Shown: positions 1 to 12,989 of the stretch, one piece after another
Layout of the letters: each line of letters opens with the position of its first letter
Position numbering within the stretch: the first letter of the stretch is position 1
Source: Baylisascaris procyonis
Taxonomy: Eukaryota; Nematoda; Chromadorea; Rhabditida; Ascarididae
Assembly (NCBI GenBank): GCA_037389465.1
Contig: JAZARR010000082.1
Span: 1,538,501 to 1,602,500, forward strand
Reading direction: 5' to 3'
DNA length: 64,000 nt
Program-made: the position numbers and the translations under genes
Notes under the pieces: model-generated
What the model was told of the DNA's origin: nothing
Databases searched by the model: none
Seen by the model: the letters and a program-made list of their open reading frames with translations, nothing else

Positions 1-294
1 TGAAAAAAAAGTGATATGATGATTGGAAACAGGAATCAACAATGGGTTTGTTTCAATTTTAAATCATATTGCTATGAAATTACTATAAGTTTGTTTCAAT
101 TTAAATCAATTACTATAAGTTTTAGTAAAAAAAAAATTGCACAACCGATGAAAAAATCTTCGAATTATTGATACGCGAAAATAATCGCTTATCATTATCA
201 TTTGCCATTTTGCACGTCTTCTGTGCAAACACTTAAAATGTTATCGAAATCGATGCATTAGAACTCATCAAATCATTTTCATATAAGTTGCTCA

Positions 295-594
295 ATGTTG
301 AGTTATTTAGATGGAATATTTTCAACGACGATGGGAGTGGTATTGCTCGTAAATATGAATGGGCCAATGAATGAAACATTTGAGCGGTTTGAAGCCGACG
401 AAACTATGGCAATAAGCAGTTCACTAGCATTCCACATAAACGATGTCATCTGTGTGCTTATGCAGCAGAAACGTCTCATCAACATATTTTCATTGAAAAG
501 GGAAACAAGCAGAGAGGCACATCATAAGAGTTGGCACAATACGCAATTTCACATTCCACCCACTAGATCAACTGTTTTTTTTTTTTTAAATTAG
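295..594 (+). CDS. Weak exon candidate, possibly GAF-like
   Basis: A 99-codon open frame. The middle part (VVLLVN followed by an FERFEADE-type acidic stretch and a hydrophobic helix) loosely recalls the end of a GAF domain, where a hydrophobic beta strand ending LVN is followed by F-x-x-x-D-E. This is a resemblance only. No clear donor closes the exon and the last residues run into a T tract, so the 3' part is not coding as drawn. The opposite strand is also open over 303-485. It could equally be a chance frame in AT-rich DNA. Confidence 0.2.
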   Translation: MLSYLDGIFSTTMGVVLLVNMNGPMNETFERFEADETMAISSSLAFHINDVICVLMQQKRLINIFSLKRETSREAHHKSWHNTQFHIPPTRSTVFFFLN

Positions 595-3500
595 CAGCTG
601 ATGGAAACAGGTGGAACAATGATTATATTTTAGCTGATTAGAATGCAAGCAGAAATTTTCTGAAAAGATTCGTTTTCCGGCAGTGTAACAACCGATGGAT
701 GAAAGCTGAAAATCTGACCGGCATAAAATATAAGCAAAATTCTGTGCATCTTGAAATGCGTACAACTCTTTTCGAAACTAATTGATCCATATGAATTAAT
801 AAGTGATCGAAGATCGCCAAGTGGTGCAAAAATGTCCATCAAATTTAGCTCTTTAACTTCGGTGGTTCCCGATTTGAAATTACTAACAGATAGAGAGAAG
901 AGCAGGCAAGCAGGCAAATAGACAGACAAGCAGACAAGTAGACAGAAAAACATATAAACCGATACAGGTGCGACATTGTCACGGTACACTTGTGCACGGT
1001 AAATATGCAGAAGTGTCCAGAGTTATAGTAACCGAATTCAGGTGATATCGGATTCATTAACCGACGGAGCTCCGGTCCGATGGTCGGTTGGAGCAGGGAA
1101 TGGTCTCGGAAGAATTACTTTAGGTAGGATAAAAAATACTTTAGCCAAGAGATGTTTCAATAAAGAAACGTTTCTTTCACATTGGTTTCTTGCAGCGTAT
1201 CACTTATATATAATGAGATTCCATTCGACTGGACCTTTATGTGACACTCACGTTTCGGAATGTTTAGGACTTTTGATCACAGTTTTTTGCTGTGAAAATT
1301 TTGAATTGAATCAATCTTATAATTTAGAAATTTCTGCCTTTTTTTTCAACCACTCCAATACTTCATGCATCCGGAAGCGAACATAAGCACAACCACATGA
1401 ACCCGTTGAGAACGTTTACGGGTTCGTCTGTGCAAAAAACACTGATCACTTCCTTTAAGTATAATGAATGATTAAAATATGTTTAGGTGATTTAAAAAGT
1501 TATGCTAAAACATCCAACCAAAAAAATCTTCTCTAGAGAAATAAAAATTCAATCAACTAAACAAATAGTAGTCACGTAATATTTATTACGTTAAATAGAT
1601 GTAAAAATATAAATTTTATTATTTTCGCTAAAAATTCGATGTGTACATCAATATGGGAATTGTGACATAGCAACAGACAGCACATTTCACATGACGCCTG
1701 CATAAATGAAATGAAAGAAATCAATAAAACTCACTCCACTAGCGTAAAAAACGAAGTTAAAATGCATTAATATATTTTGCAATTGCAGCGAGCAATCAGA
1801 AGAAAATTTTTTATTTGATACAGGTAATATACTCGTAGATATAATTCAATAGTTACCAATACCACATATAATAATTGATTGATTCTAATATTTTCTGAGG
1901 AATAATTTCTTGAATTGTACTGGTTGTATTAGTCGAGTAATTCCTAAATGTTAATGCATCTTTCAAAAATTCATCAGTAGTTATAAATAAAAGCGAGATT
2001 CGCCATAAAAGCTTATATAGGACGGAAGATTGTTGGATGCTGTCAAAGAATCTAATGTTATCGCTTTCTTATAATTGAAACAAATTGGTTCATATCAGTG
2101 GCGCTAGTAGGATAACTTAAAATTTAAAATTAATGAATGCATAAGTAACAGCAGCAATTATTGATAGCTTATGAGATATTATCGGGTAATCACTAATAAA
2201 ATAATATGTAAAATTTGAACAAACCGAGAATAGATATTGAAATATAGGGAGTGAAAATTTTTGGGGATTACTTGCACGCATGAGACAATATACACAACGT
2301 ATGTATAATGAAATAACGACTAAACCATGGAAATGCAAAAAAAAGAGCGCTTGCAATGTTCAGTGAATGTGATTAGTGGATTTTTTGGCGAAAACTTCAC
2401 TCATTACTCAGAAAGTGCTATGGATTTCTTCTAAGCATTGTTCATCCCAAAGGGCGAAACATAAAATAGCGCTTTAGATGAGAACATCCATCGATAGCAT
2501 CATTTAAGACGTTTATGGGCGACCGTTTGTTTTAAATTGCCCCAACTCGAATAGTCATCATCGCAACTTAGAACATTCTTATTCGTTAAGTTCTATGTTC
2601 AACACGATCATCACACATAAAAACTATCATTCGAAGAGCTTAACTGAGTGAAGTTCAATTACTTCATGAAGCAAATCAGCTAGCGTCGAATAATTTGGAG
2701 ATGCACTCTATGGACAACTGCATGAATAAATGAACTTTAACAAGCATTTTCTGAAAAGCTAGGCTTCTAGTAGGTAAAACATCGCTCAATAGAGAAAAGT
2801 CATAAGAAAGCGTGCTTCTCCTTATTGATGAAAATTTGGAGGTTGTGAAGCTTCAGAGAATATTACGAGTGAAATGGGTGTCTTCCAGTCTCTTATTGAT
2901 GGGAAATATCCACCTATTTAATTGATTCCTAGGTGATCGTATCTTATAAGAACTAAAATAAATGCCGTTTGAGAAGAATGAAATAAATGAGAAATAAATC
3001 GATGGTCAACATTTCTAACACAGTGGCATTCAGTGCGATTCTTTATAAGAGTGAATCCATCGATTCCATAAGGAACTATCATTGCAATCCCATGGCAATA
3101 CAACAATAACAACAACAACTATTTTGTTGTACTATACATAATAAAGAAGGAGCAGAGATCAGATCAAATGATCGCAATAAGCAGATAGCATTTATGAGGA
3201 AAGTGACTGAAATGTGAACTGTATTGAAACTGAAACTGTGCTTATTTCACTTTTATATGCACTTGCATTATCTTTATGCTCAAACTTGTTTGACGAATGC
3301 CCAAGAATCCTGCCTCAAAAGTTTTCACACTGGTAAGCAAGCGACTCGTTTTATAAATCACTGGCACTTCCATCGCTGCCAAAGATCAGTAGCAGAACAA
3401 TGACTAGTTAAGGCATCGATCACGAACAACCAACACTTATGAACGTCGAGTGCAAAAAGCGCAGCGATGTGCTTTTTTTTGCACACCTCGTGCTATATAT

Positions 3501-3605
3501 CGCGCAGTTATTCGTATTTGATTAAATTTTGTTGTTCTAAACGTTAATGCTGCGTCTGCGTTCCCTTTTAATTACTATATATGCAATTAGGAATATTTCA
3601 ACGGT

Positions 3606-3634
3606 GGGGGAGTGGGAGATGTGGGAGGTGGGGG
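3606..3634 (+). other. Potential G-quadruplex motif
   Basis: Four G tracts (3,606-3,610, 3,614-3,616, 3,623-3,625 and 3,630-3,634) are separated by loops of 3, 6 and 4 bases, which meets the usual G3+N1-7 rule. It stands out in DNA that is otherwise strongly AT-rich. No gene is recognisable next to it, so a regulatory role is not shown. Confidence 0.6.
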
Positions 3635-6600
3635 AGCAGCAGGCAGGTAGACTGTTTCAGCTTGTCATTGCATTACAAAAATTCCCTTTAAGAGAAAAAA
3701 TTTTTTTAGAGAATCTGAGCGCTATATTGGTGGATTAGAAAAGATTCACACCGAGCTTTTAAATGGGACGCTTATTTCGCCATAATAATTCATGAAATGA
3801 ACCAATAAAGCACTAATGCTATGAATCTATCAGTTGTTTTCGGTGCGCATGTAAATGCCGAGATGCTCTTTTATCAGCAATGCATAAAATATATCTGAGT
3901 AAATTTTAGTTTAAAGAAGGAAAAAATTCTCATTTCTAAGATTTAACTTTTCACACTAAAATACATTTTTTTTTCATCAAAAAATTTGCAACTATTAGTG
4001 AAAGAAATTGGTGTTTGGACGCCATATGAACGCAAAGTTAAAGCATTATGCAGGCTAAAACAGGAAATCATCGAGTGAGAATAAATTAAAAGCCATTCGC
4101 ATTTCCCAGTGATGCATTACGAAAATAGTGCCGCAGCTATTGCATCATGCAAAGCTTGCATAGAAACCCTTAAACGATTGATATCAAAGCGGAAATAGAC
4201 AAGTGGAGAAGCGCACTAGAGGAGTTGATACGGCATATGCTCAAACACATTGCTTCATCGCTTTCAAGGATTTTAAAAGTTTTCAACGAATAATAAAATA
4301 TGCGAAATGTGTCATTTATATATGAAATTATCCGACCGCTGTGATCGCTTCATTACGGTTGCGATGATCGCTTTCCTCTGATCTCATCTGATTAATCGGA
4401 AAGTTCGATCGATGTAGAATGGCTGCAATTTTTTTGGCAACTCTAAATGCCTATATCTCGGATGAATCAATCCGATAATTGGTGGAAAAAAATTTTAACA
4501 AGTAATTGTGCTATGCGTTCTACAATTTGACAAACTTTCATCACTAAGTCGTCATAAGTGGCTCGTGAAGAAAGAGGCAAATGCGTGTACAAATTGGTGG
4601 ACAAAGAAATAGGCAAATGCAAAGATGAACACTATCGATAATGATAAATTTAAATGAGAACCGATTCGCCATGTATTAGATTAATTGACTCTTGTGGATA
4701 TTAGCATAAGTTTGATGGGAATAATGAAGAGAATGCATCAAATAATATTTTCACAACATGAAATGAAAATTTTTTCAACTGAAATTTTTAGAGGGATTCG
4801 ATTAGATTCGAATCGAACTGAACTATATGAATGACTATTAGAAAGTATTTCATATTATTCGTGAATGGTATCATATTGCCTTGTTGAAATTATTATACAT
4901 CATAACTAGTGATCTCATTGCGCTTAATGGTGCATAGTTGAGAAAGAGATAGAGGAAGAAGAAAGGAGAAGAAAGAGTGAAACCACCACGGAAATATGAG
5001 CATTGAATTGAATTGACCGTCGCATGCAGTTTAATTCTGCATAGTTCAATTGCAATCGTTTAGTGACATTAGCATGTTCAAATTCGCTTATAAGATGTCG
5101 TGAAGGTTCCTCTCTACCAGTAAGACAAATAGCAGATGATTACCTGGTCTTGAGAGTTGAATAAAAGAATTTTTTTCAGCATAAAGTTGAATTAAAGATA
5201 AGAACCGGATATTTTCCATCATCAGAGAATAAAACTTAAAAAAAAGCAAATTATTTATGAGATGTTTTATCAAATAATTTCTGCGTAAAATTTGTATTGT
5301 TGAACCTTTCTCATGCTATCACATAAATTACAGGTCATCCAGTGAATCTTATTATAAAATCCATATTGGCCATAGTGAATATTAAAATGTGCGTTTGGGG
5401 GTAATCATGCAATATGAAAACGGCGATTCCCATTTGAACATTTCAGAAGTGAAGAAAAATAGATCGTGAAAAAATGCAGTGTACTTTTGTGTAGTTTTTT
5501 AAATAAATCGACTCCAGTGGGATAATGCTTACGAAAAAATTCGGAAATAAACGTTTTTCTAAACATTAGAATAAATTATTCCTAGGCAGTTTTGTCAAAA
5601 AGCTCGCGAATAGAAGATTTCTGTTTTCTCGGATCGACCTCTCTTCCTTCTTTACATTTAACCCCTCCCCTCCTCCTTCATCTCGTAAATTCATCATTAT
5701 AACATAGGAATTTAATGGACGCCAGTAATAAGCATCATACACAATTGTACGAAAAAAGTGGATCATTGTTAAGCGCACATTCTGTAAATCAATGCAAGCA
5801 AAACCTTGTTCTGTTTGAATTTTGAAATTAGCCAATATTTTTAAATTTAAGTATGCATATAAATTCAGATTCAAGCATTTAAGAATCGCAGCTGTCAAAT
5901 TTTATGAATCCAAATTTTTGGTTATAAATGCTCATTTCGATATACTAGAGTTGATAGCACATGGCGCAATTATTTGTTTCTATTCGTGTATTCGTTTATT
6001 TCACATTCACCAAAATGTCATTGACAATTCTTTTTTGACTATGTGAAGTGTGATTAAATGGCCGAATTATACGATTAAAACATCACCGTTTGTTGCTGTT
6101 TGCAGCGCTCATTTACAACGCCTATCAACGCTCTTAATGATACCGAAAATCCGTCAACTCAGCTATATGTAGTACAAATGGATCGTCTTTTGTCATTCAC
6201 AATGATTTAAATACCTATGATGCCTTTTCCTTCGCTTTGTACATTAATGAATAAACGTTATGAAGAATTCGTAGCGGTGTTTGAAGCGTTCGAGGATTAC
6301 AAACCGATAATAAGAATAAAATATTTTACGTTGTGAAGCTAACTGTAAAACATAATGAACTTTAGGAAGTTGAATCCTCGACTAAAGAATATTGAAATGC
6401 AGAAAAAAATCTTTCAATATCTCCACAACAAAATCAAAAGTATTGAACATTGCATCATCGATGAAATCCCAAGAAGGTGTTGTCACATGTAAGTACGCCC
6501 CACAGTCTGCTAGGCCACTGTTCTTATATTTTGTGGTTTAGTTTTTACTTAACAAAATATTCGATTCTTCGAGATTTGTGCTATAAAAAAGCTGAAGAAA

Positions 6601-7959
6601 GAAGAGGAGAATTCCCATGTGATCCGAACTTACCAGTTATCTATAGCTGACAACTAAGCATGACATTCGTGGAATGTGTTTTGCCAATGTCTTGTCGTTG
6701 AAGAAATAACTAGTGAACTCATAAATCGGTTCTATGCTTTTTCAGTGATTCGATTTCTTTTCTTCTTGAACTTAATAAACGAATCTGATTTGAAATCAAC
6801 AATATAAAAATGGGTAAGCCTATCATCAAGCCTATCATTCATATAGTGCAACAGGCAGTTGAGAGAATCGAAAGTAAAATAAGTGTTGAAAGATGAAGTT
6901 CATGTCATCTAGGTTGCCAATGTGGTGAAGATATAAAGGATAGCTAAAATTAGAAGCTAACGGCAGCCTAGAAAAATAAATATTATTTTTAAAAATAAGT
7001 GAAATAAAGGTTATTATTGATATTATCCTTCTTATTAAAGCACAAAATTCACAACTTCTCGGTTTAATTTACGCCAAATTACAGGACGTAGATAGACTCA
7101 TATTCATCAACAATGAGCTTCATTCGATACTACACGATCTCAAATCTACTGGAAAATGCCACCTCTAGATGACCTTCCTTTCTCTTTAAAAATCTTACGA
7201 TCTTTGAACGTACTCTTTGGAAGCTACATGCTAGTTTGCCACTTTCGAATAGCGTTGTATGTATGAGTTTGTCAGGATCAGCGTTGCATCACAATGCATT
7301 CATTTGTGGGTTTGTGCCATGCACATATAAAATCGTTCCCTTCAATAGACATTTAGATGCGTTGATTAAATTTCATTGGATACCAATGCAATACAGCAGG
7401 CTTCTCTTTATTTATTCATTTATCGTTCATTATTTCATCAGAATTTTTTCGTGTTGAGAAATGCGTATAAGGCATTTTATTTTGTTCAAATTCATTTTGA
7501 ATTTGTCTATTCGACTAATGGATCGGTCATCTTTTATGCGATCAAATTCGATTTTTTTTTTTTTTTTTTTGGAAAATAATTATCTCAGAAAATCGAAGAA
7601 GGTGAAATTCATCAGGGTATTTACATAAACAAAATCCAGATAGCTGTCACAATATTCGCGTTTCTTTCAGCTAATCACTCCATTCCATAAGGCGCTACTA
7701 AAAAATAGAATATGCATAATAATCCTTAGACATTTTAACTAACCCGACGGTTGGCGCAACTCATCTGGGAAAAAAAACTGTTTGCCTGTAACCCGAACAA
7801 TACAGCACGCAAATCAACTGTGTATGAAATTTATGCAATTTTTTCCAACTTTAATATGCATAATTCCTTTCAAAATTTGTCGACTAATGCAAATGATGAC
7901 ATAGAGAGGCCAGCCTGCAGCGTCTATAATATGAATCAAATTTCTAAGTAAGTGCCCAT

Positions 7960-8080
7960 TTGTGCAACGATCCTCGAGTTGAAAAGACCGCGTATACAGA
8001 CAGACGGGCACACAGACGCTTACATACACATTGATGAACATAGCATTGCCATAATGCATTTTGATGAAGAATATTTGCAA
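7960..8080 (+). repeat. Dispersed repeat copy, CAGACAGAC family
   Basis: Contains a CTCGAGTTG-like block, then CAGACAGACGGGCACACAGACG, then about 40 bases later ATAATGCATTTTG and TTTGCA. The same order of blocks recurs near 18,540-18,630 and 34,980-35,075, with shorter relics near 8,630 and 900. Confidence 0.5.
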
Positions 8081-8979
8081 GTGCGCACAACACTCGCAAA
8101 TATCGTTCAGGTCAAAGTAGCGCTCTATGCTGATGGGGGGTAGTGGCACAAACTGCTGATGAGATAGTGGCACACATCATATATAACGTTCATTCGAATA
8201 TTCAAATTTTTTGTGCGTCTATTGACGTGAAACTTTCATTGCGAATGCCAGCTTGACGAATAGTGAAAATGTGACAGAAAAGCTGGCAAGCTCATTTTTA
8301 TAATTCCGCTCAAAAGACCAGCCGGTTGTATGAAATGTTATAAAAAACAAGCGTCATAAAATACTGCTATTCGAGCTGATTCCATCGTTTGTAAAAATGC
8401 TCTAAAAATGCAGTGATTATGACATGGAAGACGTAAAAAAAAGCTCCAATAACTTGCGAAATATAAACAGTTTTTTATCATTGGTTATTCGACGTTTCTG
8501 AAAATGATGTATCAGCTTGAATGCTTATATTCTCGCTTGAGTGAGCGGTCGTTAGTCAATGGTCAACCTGAATGGTCAATGCACTGTGCACATTATATCA
8601 CTAGATTTTACAGCTATGGATTTGGGCAGACGGACACAGACAAACGTACAATTGACAGACAAGATGTTGCGCGAACGTTCTTTACAACTATAAATTTATA
8701 AAGGTGAACACAAAGCAATTTTTGAACGCCACAATATTTTTTTTCCAAAAATAATATATTCTTTGTCATTTTTTCTTAATAGAAATTTTATGCAGTAAGT
8801 TTCATAAATGCAAGAGATTGTTTGAAAAGCGGATCGACTTTTGCAAACAATCTTTTGTTATAATCGTTATTTGACAATTTTTGTAACAAAAATTTTGCAA
8901 ACTTTCAACAATATGTTTAACATTTTTTTTTTTGTTTAAATTATCGAATATACTAAACATTTTCGATTCAGTTGAAACC

Positions 8980-9237
8980 ATGTCGATATGTTTCTATAAG
9001 AAAGAAATTATCGTGAAGTTTCAGGCATTTAAAGAGGAGGATAAATTATTGGAGTCGAGGAAAGCGAGAAACTTACTGCTTCCACGAAGCATCGAGTAGC
9101 TATATGGCAGTTTGGGTTTAGCTAAGCTGAGCGACTATCGAAGCGCAAATGCAATGCACTTCGTAATGAAGCCGTCTGCCAGCAGCGATATCTATTGCCC
9201 AGTAAAGCTTAACGTTGATGGAGACGTAGGTAAATAG
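8980..9237 (+). pseudogene. Small coding-like frame split by an in-frame TAG
   Basis: From the ATG at 8,980 a frame of 39 codons runs to TAG at 9,097-9,099. The same frame then stays open for another 45 codons to a TAG at 9,235. Both halves have coding-like composition: charged (KEEDKLLESRKARN) before the stop and mixed (KLSDYRSANAMHFVMKPSAS) after it. A possible acceptor (ttcgattcag) lies just upstream of the ATG and a possible donor (GTAG|gtaaat) near the end. Either the second half is an exon of a gene with a different 5' structure, or this is a decayed copy with a nonsense change. I do not recognise the family; a faint likeness of the first half to LINE ORF1 is too weak to rely on. Confidence 0.3.
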
Positions 9238-10469
9238 AAACACAAAAAAAAATTCGTAGCAAACTATCCCATAAAGTGTCAACATGTCACGAATATTTAA
9301 CCATTCCTCGAGTGCTTTTTCGTTGACAATAAGCAGCGAGTGCTAATTGATTTCTGACTTATAACTGATTTATGTGAATTATAAATAAAGAATATTAATA
9401 TTATTATATTATTATTTTACAGATAATTTAATAGTTATTTAAGGAATGCTCTAGTCAGCCGACTGCTTCCTGAGGTAATTTGCGTAGGTGAACGCATATG
9501 CCAGGTATTATTAAAATAGACTATTTTCCAAACTGCATTTTGGTTGTATTCAAAATTTTTAAAAATATTCCCAGCTAAAATCAGCGATCAGCTAGCTGAG
9601 TTACCGCAGAAAAAACAGCAATTATGTTGACATTATATCAGTTTTGAAACGTCAACTTACAAAGAGCGCAATCATCATGCAAAAATTGTCACACATGTCA
9701 ACTTATAAAATCGCATTTTTTCATTTCAGTATTTTTTTTTTCTTAGAAGATGAGATAGCGCATTCATATAAAAAATATTTATCAAATATTTTATCATCTT
9801 AACCGAAAGATATCCGCAGAGGTCTCACTATCATCCGAGCTAGTTTGCTGCTGCCCTGGATTTTATCATTTGAAAACATTTCGTTCATCTGAGGTGAAGT
9901 TCGAAACTTTTAAGTGTGTAATAAAGTACCGATTAGTCACTATAAGAAATCAGGAATTTCTGCAACATCCTTTTTTTTTTCAATTTCTCAACACATCCAT
10001 CTTCAAATGAAAGCAATTTTAATCGAAAAATGTACAACGTTTTTTTAAGAAATTAGAAACGCATACAGTTGATATTCTGTTGATAACATCATAAACAGCT
10101 TCCTATGCTATTTCATGAAAGTTTCATCATCTCTGTATCAAGCAAAGGATTCATAGTTGATCTTGGTGAAAGATGATGATTCATCTAACATTTTTTTCAT
10201 TTAGAGTTTTCTTTTATTATTCGTACACCTGACAAATTTCGTTGAGTTATGACGAAAATTAACATGAAACACTCAACAAACAGTACGAATTCAAAATGAT
10301 TATGAGTTCAAATTTGAAGAACTTGAATTAGTGATTGAATCACAACTGAACACCAATTTGAAATTAACAGCTGACAGATCAAGTAGGTGGCAGATTGCTC
10401 GTTCTTTCATTGTCACCTCAGGATAGACTATTGTGTAAGTGAATGTACAGAAATCATGAAAACGGAAAA

Positions 10470-10471
<2 letters not shown>

Positions 10472-10502
<31 letters not shown>
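10472..10502. repeat. (TA)n microsatellite
   Basis: About 15 uninterrupted TA units. A shorter TA-rich block follows near 10,520. Confidence 0.9.
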
Positions 10503-10506
<4 letters not shown>

Positions 10507-11605
10507 AAGCTCATTATGTATTTATATATACTTCAGCTTTTATAAAACTGAGGTCTAGTATCTTTTGTTAATTATCAAACGAGACTAATGCTGCATAGAA
10601 AAGTTGTTCGAGATTTTATTTCTATGAGCACGAGCAGGCTTTATAATTTAAGGGTTGATGAAAAGAGTCTACATTTGAAGTGGGAGAGGGGGCAGGCTGA
10701 CGAGAAGGGTAGGGAGGGTCTGATATGGCAGATAAGAGATACAAGAAGCGCCTTTAATTGCTAGAAACAATGTGACTCTGAGTGTAAAAGTACGACTTCA
10801 AGTATATTGAATAACACCATTAACTGCCTAATAAGATCTTTTATTTCCATCGCCCAATGAAAGTACAAAACATGTTTTTTCTCAAATTATTTTTAATCCG
10901 TCCACTTAATGGGTTAGCACTTGCTGATGATGTCACTTTTTTTTGCTAAACTCGATCCATTCAAATGAGGTATAAAATATCACTGTAAATGTATTTATGA
11001 TACCGTGTTTACATAATATGTCGGAGTCTCACAAAACAGAACAGAAATTCATTTTTTATAATATCAAAGAAACGAAGCTTTCGATGGTCTTGTTTGAGAA
11101 TATTTACGATATCTTTATTGGAGAGCAGATATCACTTGCAAAATACTTGAATATCTTTCAAATTATTTTCAAACTTCATTAATAAACCTACAGAAAAATT
11201 TTCGAATTATGAGTAGACGTATGAAACTGAAAATTTTGGTGACGGAATTATTTCATTTGTCAAATTTTTGTTGCTAAATGCTTCAACACAAATGCCAATT
11301 TGTTAGTGTAATTTGAAATAAAAGCTTCTTTAAAAAGTTAAGCTGACGATGGGGTTTGGAGGTCGACTAAAACGACTGGTAGAGGATGCTGTTACCTCAT
11401 CCACATGAACTAGAAGCATTGTGCTAAAAAATAAATCACCCTCATATATATGACTGCCATTGCAACAATGATTAAAAACGGAAAGCACATTCAGCCAGAA
11501 AGCCACATTCTCCTTTTGCTCATAAGAAGTCAATTAGTCATCCGAACTCGTTTAGACATCATCAGTGAGAAATGAGAATTGCAAGACAAAAGAACAATAT
11601 CTATC

Positions 11606-11695
11606 CCAATCTCGAACCCTTATCTCTCGCTTTTCAGAGAAGGCATCAACCCTTTACGCTATCAAAGAAGGCAGCGCTCCAACCTTTCGAACCAC
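11606..11695 (-). repeat. Imperfect tandem repeat with tRNA-promoter-like box
   Basis: On the minus strand two units begin GCTGCCTTCTTTGA and GATGCCTTCTCTGA and both end in AAGGGTT. The second unit continues as AAGGGTTCGAGATT, which resembles a pol III B box, and another GTGGTTCGAAAGG lies just upstream. No cloverleaf with a pairing T stem can be drawn, so it is not called a tRNA. It could be a worn tRNA-derived SINE. Confidence 0.3.
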
Positions 11696-12512
11696 ATCGT
11701 AAGTTGCAGCTGTAGCAAGAAATCGTTCTATAAAGTGTGAAACAAAGCCACTTAATGATGGTCATAATTTGGCTGATAACATACGGCCTGCTAATTGAAG
11801 TTACGTCACCAAACCTCTCTAGTCGTTCCTTTGTCAACTGCGATCACCGATGTATGCACATACATCTTAGAATCCATGCGCACAGAGTAAGGAAATTCTC
11901 TCTTGTAAGCGCCTAACTAGCTGGCACTTCCTGACCGTCAATGTTTTATTAGAATAAGTAGATTTCGAGATGAAGAACGGATGTCCAACCACTAGTTCTG
12001 TCGATGTGTTAAAAATGCTTTTTTAGATGAATATATCAAGGCTAACTTCCTCAGGTAGTTAGCGAAGAAAAAAAAATGAGTGGCTGATTAATATTTGAGA
12101 GAATTTTTCAAGATTGATTTCATATTTCTATTCAAAAAGTAATTGCTGCATGTTTTGGTAAATAGCGTAAGATAATGCTATTCTCACAAACTTTTAGTGA
12201 TATTTGCTACACACTCTAACCCATTTTAGCACAATCATTCCAGCATCAACTTTTACATTTATAAAATAAATAAATTATATGTTGAGTTGAGAAAGCACAT
12301 GATGTGAATGGTATCGAAAAAATTATATTCATTTTATGATCGATGCGGTGAAATAATCACACTCAATATAACACACTCTCCTTTTACTACTCAGAAAGTA
12401 CAACAAATGCCGCTTGTCGATGCAACAATATACAGCTTACTTTTCTTGTGCCGCTTTCGCATTCGAAACACTTATACGATGACCATCGAGCACATTTAGT
12501 AGTGATAACCTC

Positions 12513-12783
12513 AGTTGCTTAGTGTAGTAATACAGAGGTCAGCGTATTGCTTCAAGACGCGATTGATGAAGGCAAGCAAATATTGCAGCTTGAAATTTGT
12601 CGATATAACGTTATCGAGGCGATCAGGTGCTTTGATGGCTGATAGATTTTTAGAAAAAGGAAAAAAGTGTTGAGCACGGATGGTGCTCGCAAATGCGTTC
12701 AATGCTTTCAATAATTTAAGGCTAGAAAGCTGCACTTGTTGCGTAATTTGCTCAATCCATTTGCAGTCCTCTTTCGATCGCCT
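12513..12783 (-). CDS. Exon candidate, uncharacterised protein
   Basis: On the minus strand an acceptor-like CACTAG at the upper end is followed by about 90 open codons to a TGA at 12,511-12,513. The product is helix-rich and well mixed (KEDCKWIEQITQQVQ near the start, FINRVLKQYADL near the end). A donor (CTCT|gtatta) could cut it at about 12,530. I recognise no family. The opposite strand is also open here, but its product is cysteine- and arginine-rich and looks like the shadow. It may belong with the candidate at 12,862-12,975, though the phases of the obvious sites do not fit. Confidence 0.35.
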
Positions 12784-12861
12784 AGTGATTCTCCTTCTAA
12801 AACGATATCCTCGCAATGGTACTTTTCATCGAAGATCAAATCAATGCTTTCATAGACGTAC

Positions 12862-12975
12862 GCATTTCTTCTTGGCGATGATTACTGAAGATTTCGAGAA
12901 TTTTAAACGTATTTCATTTCGATGTTTAGTTGGTTGGATTTCTTCACCGTTGAACCATAACGAGAACGGCAACAT
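12862..12975 (-). CDS. Exon candidate, uncharacterised protein
   Basis: A minus-strand frame opens with ATG at 12,975 and reads MLPFSLWFNGEEIQPTK, then a basic and hydrophobic tract (KFSKSSVIIAKKKC), ending at a possible donor TGC|gtacgt. The composition is coding-like and the strand agrees with the neighbouring candidate. No family is recognised, and the splice to the next exon is unresolved because the phases conflict. Confidence 0.3.
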
Positions 12976-12989
12976 ATTGATGATATGAA

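Larger units (their letters stand above)
595..8979. other. AT-rich stretch without a gene I can support
   Basis: I see no exon with convincing splice sites over these 8.4 kb. It contains short open frames, a G-rich tract near 3,606-3,634, a T15-type homopolymer near 7,552-7,570, and degenerate copies of a CAGACAGAC-containing dispersed repeat near 890-1,000, 7,960-8,080 and 8,610-8,690. A purine-rich open frame on the minus strand at 5,566-5,898 is polar at its C-terminus but has no splice or start support. Confidence 0.4.
9240..12510. other. AT-rich stretch, no supported gene
   Basis: Holds a (TA)n tract at 10,472-10,502, a purine-rich G-tract block near 10,680-10,720, and an imperfect tandem, tRNA-like block near 11,606-11,695. 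Short minus-strand frames at 11,330-11,533 and 11,646-11,837 lack splice support. Confidence 0.4.

Noticed and set aside
630..989. Cysteine- and leucine-rich minus frame near 900
   Set aside because: Produced by the AGACAGACAAG-type repeat read on the other strand.
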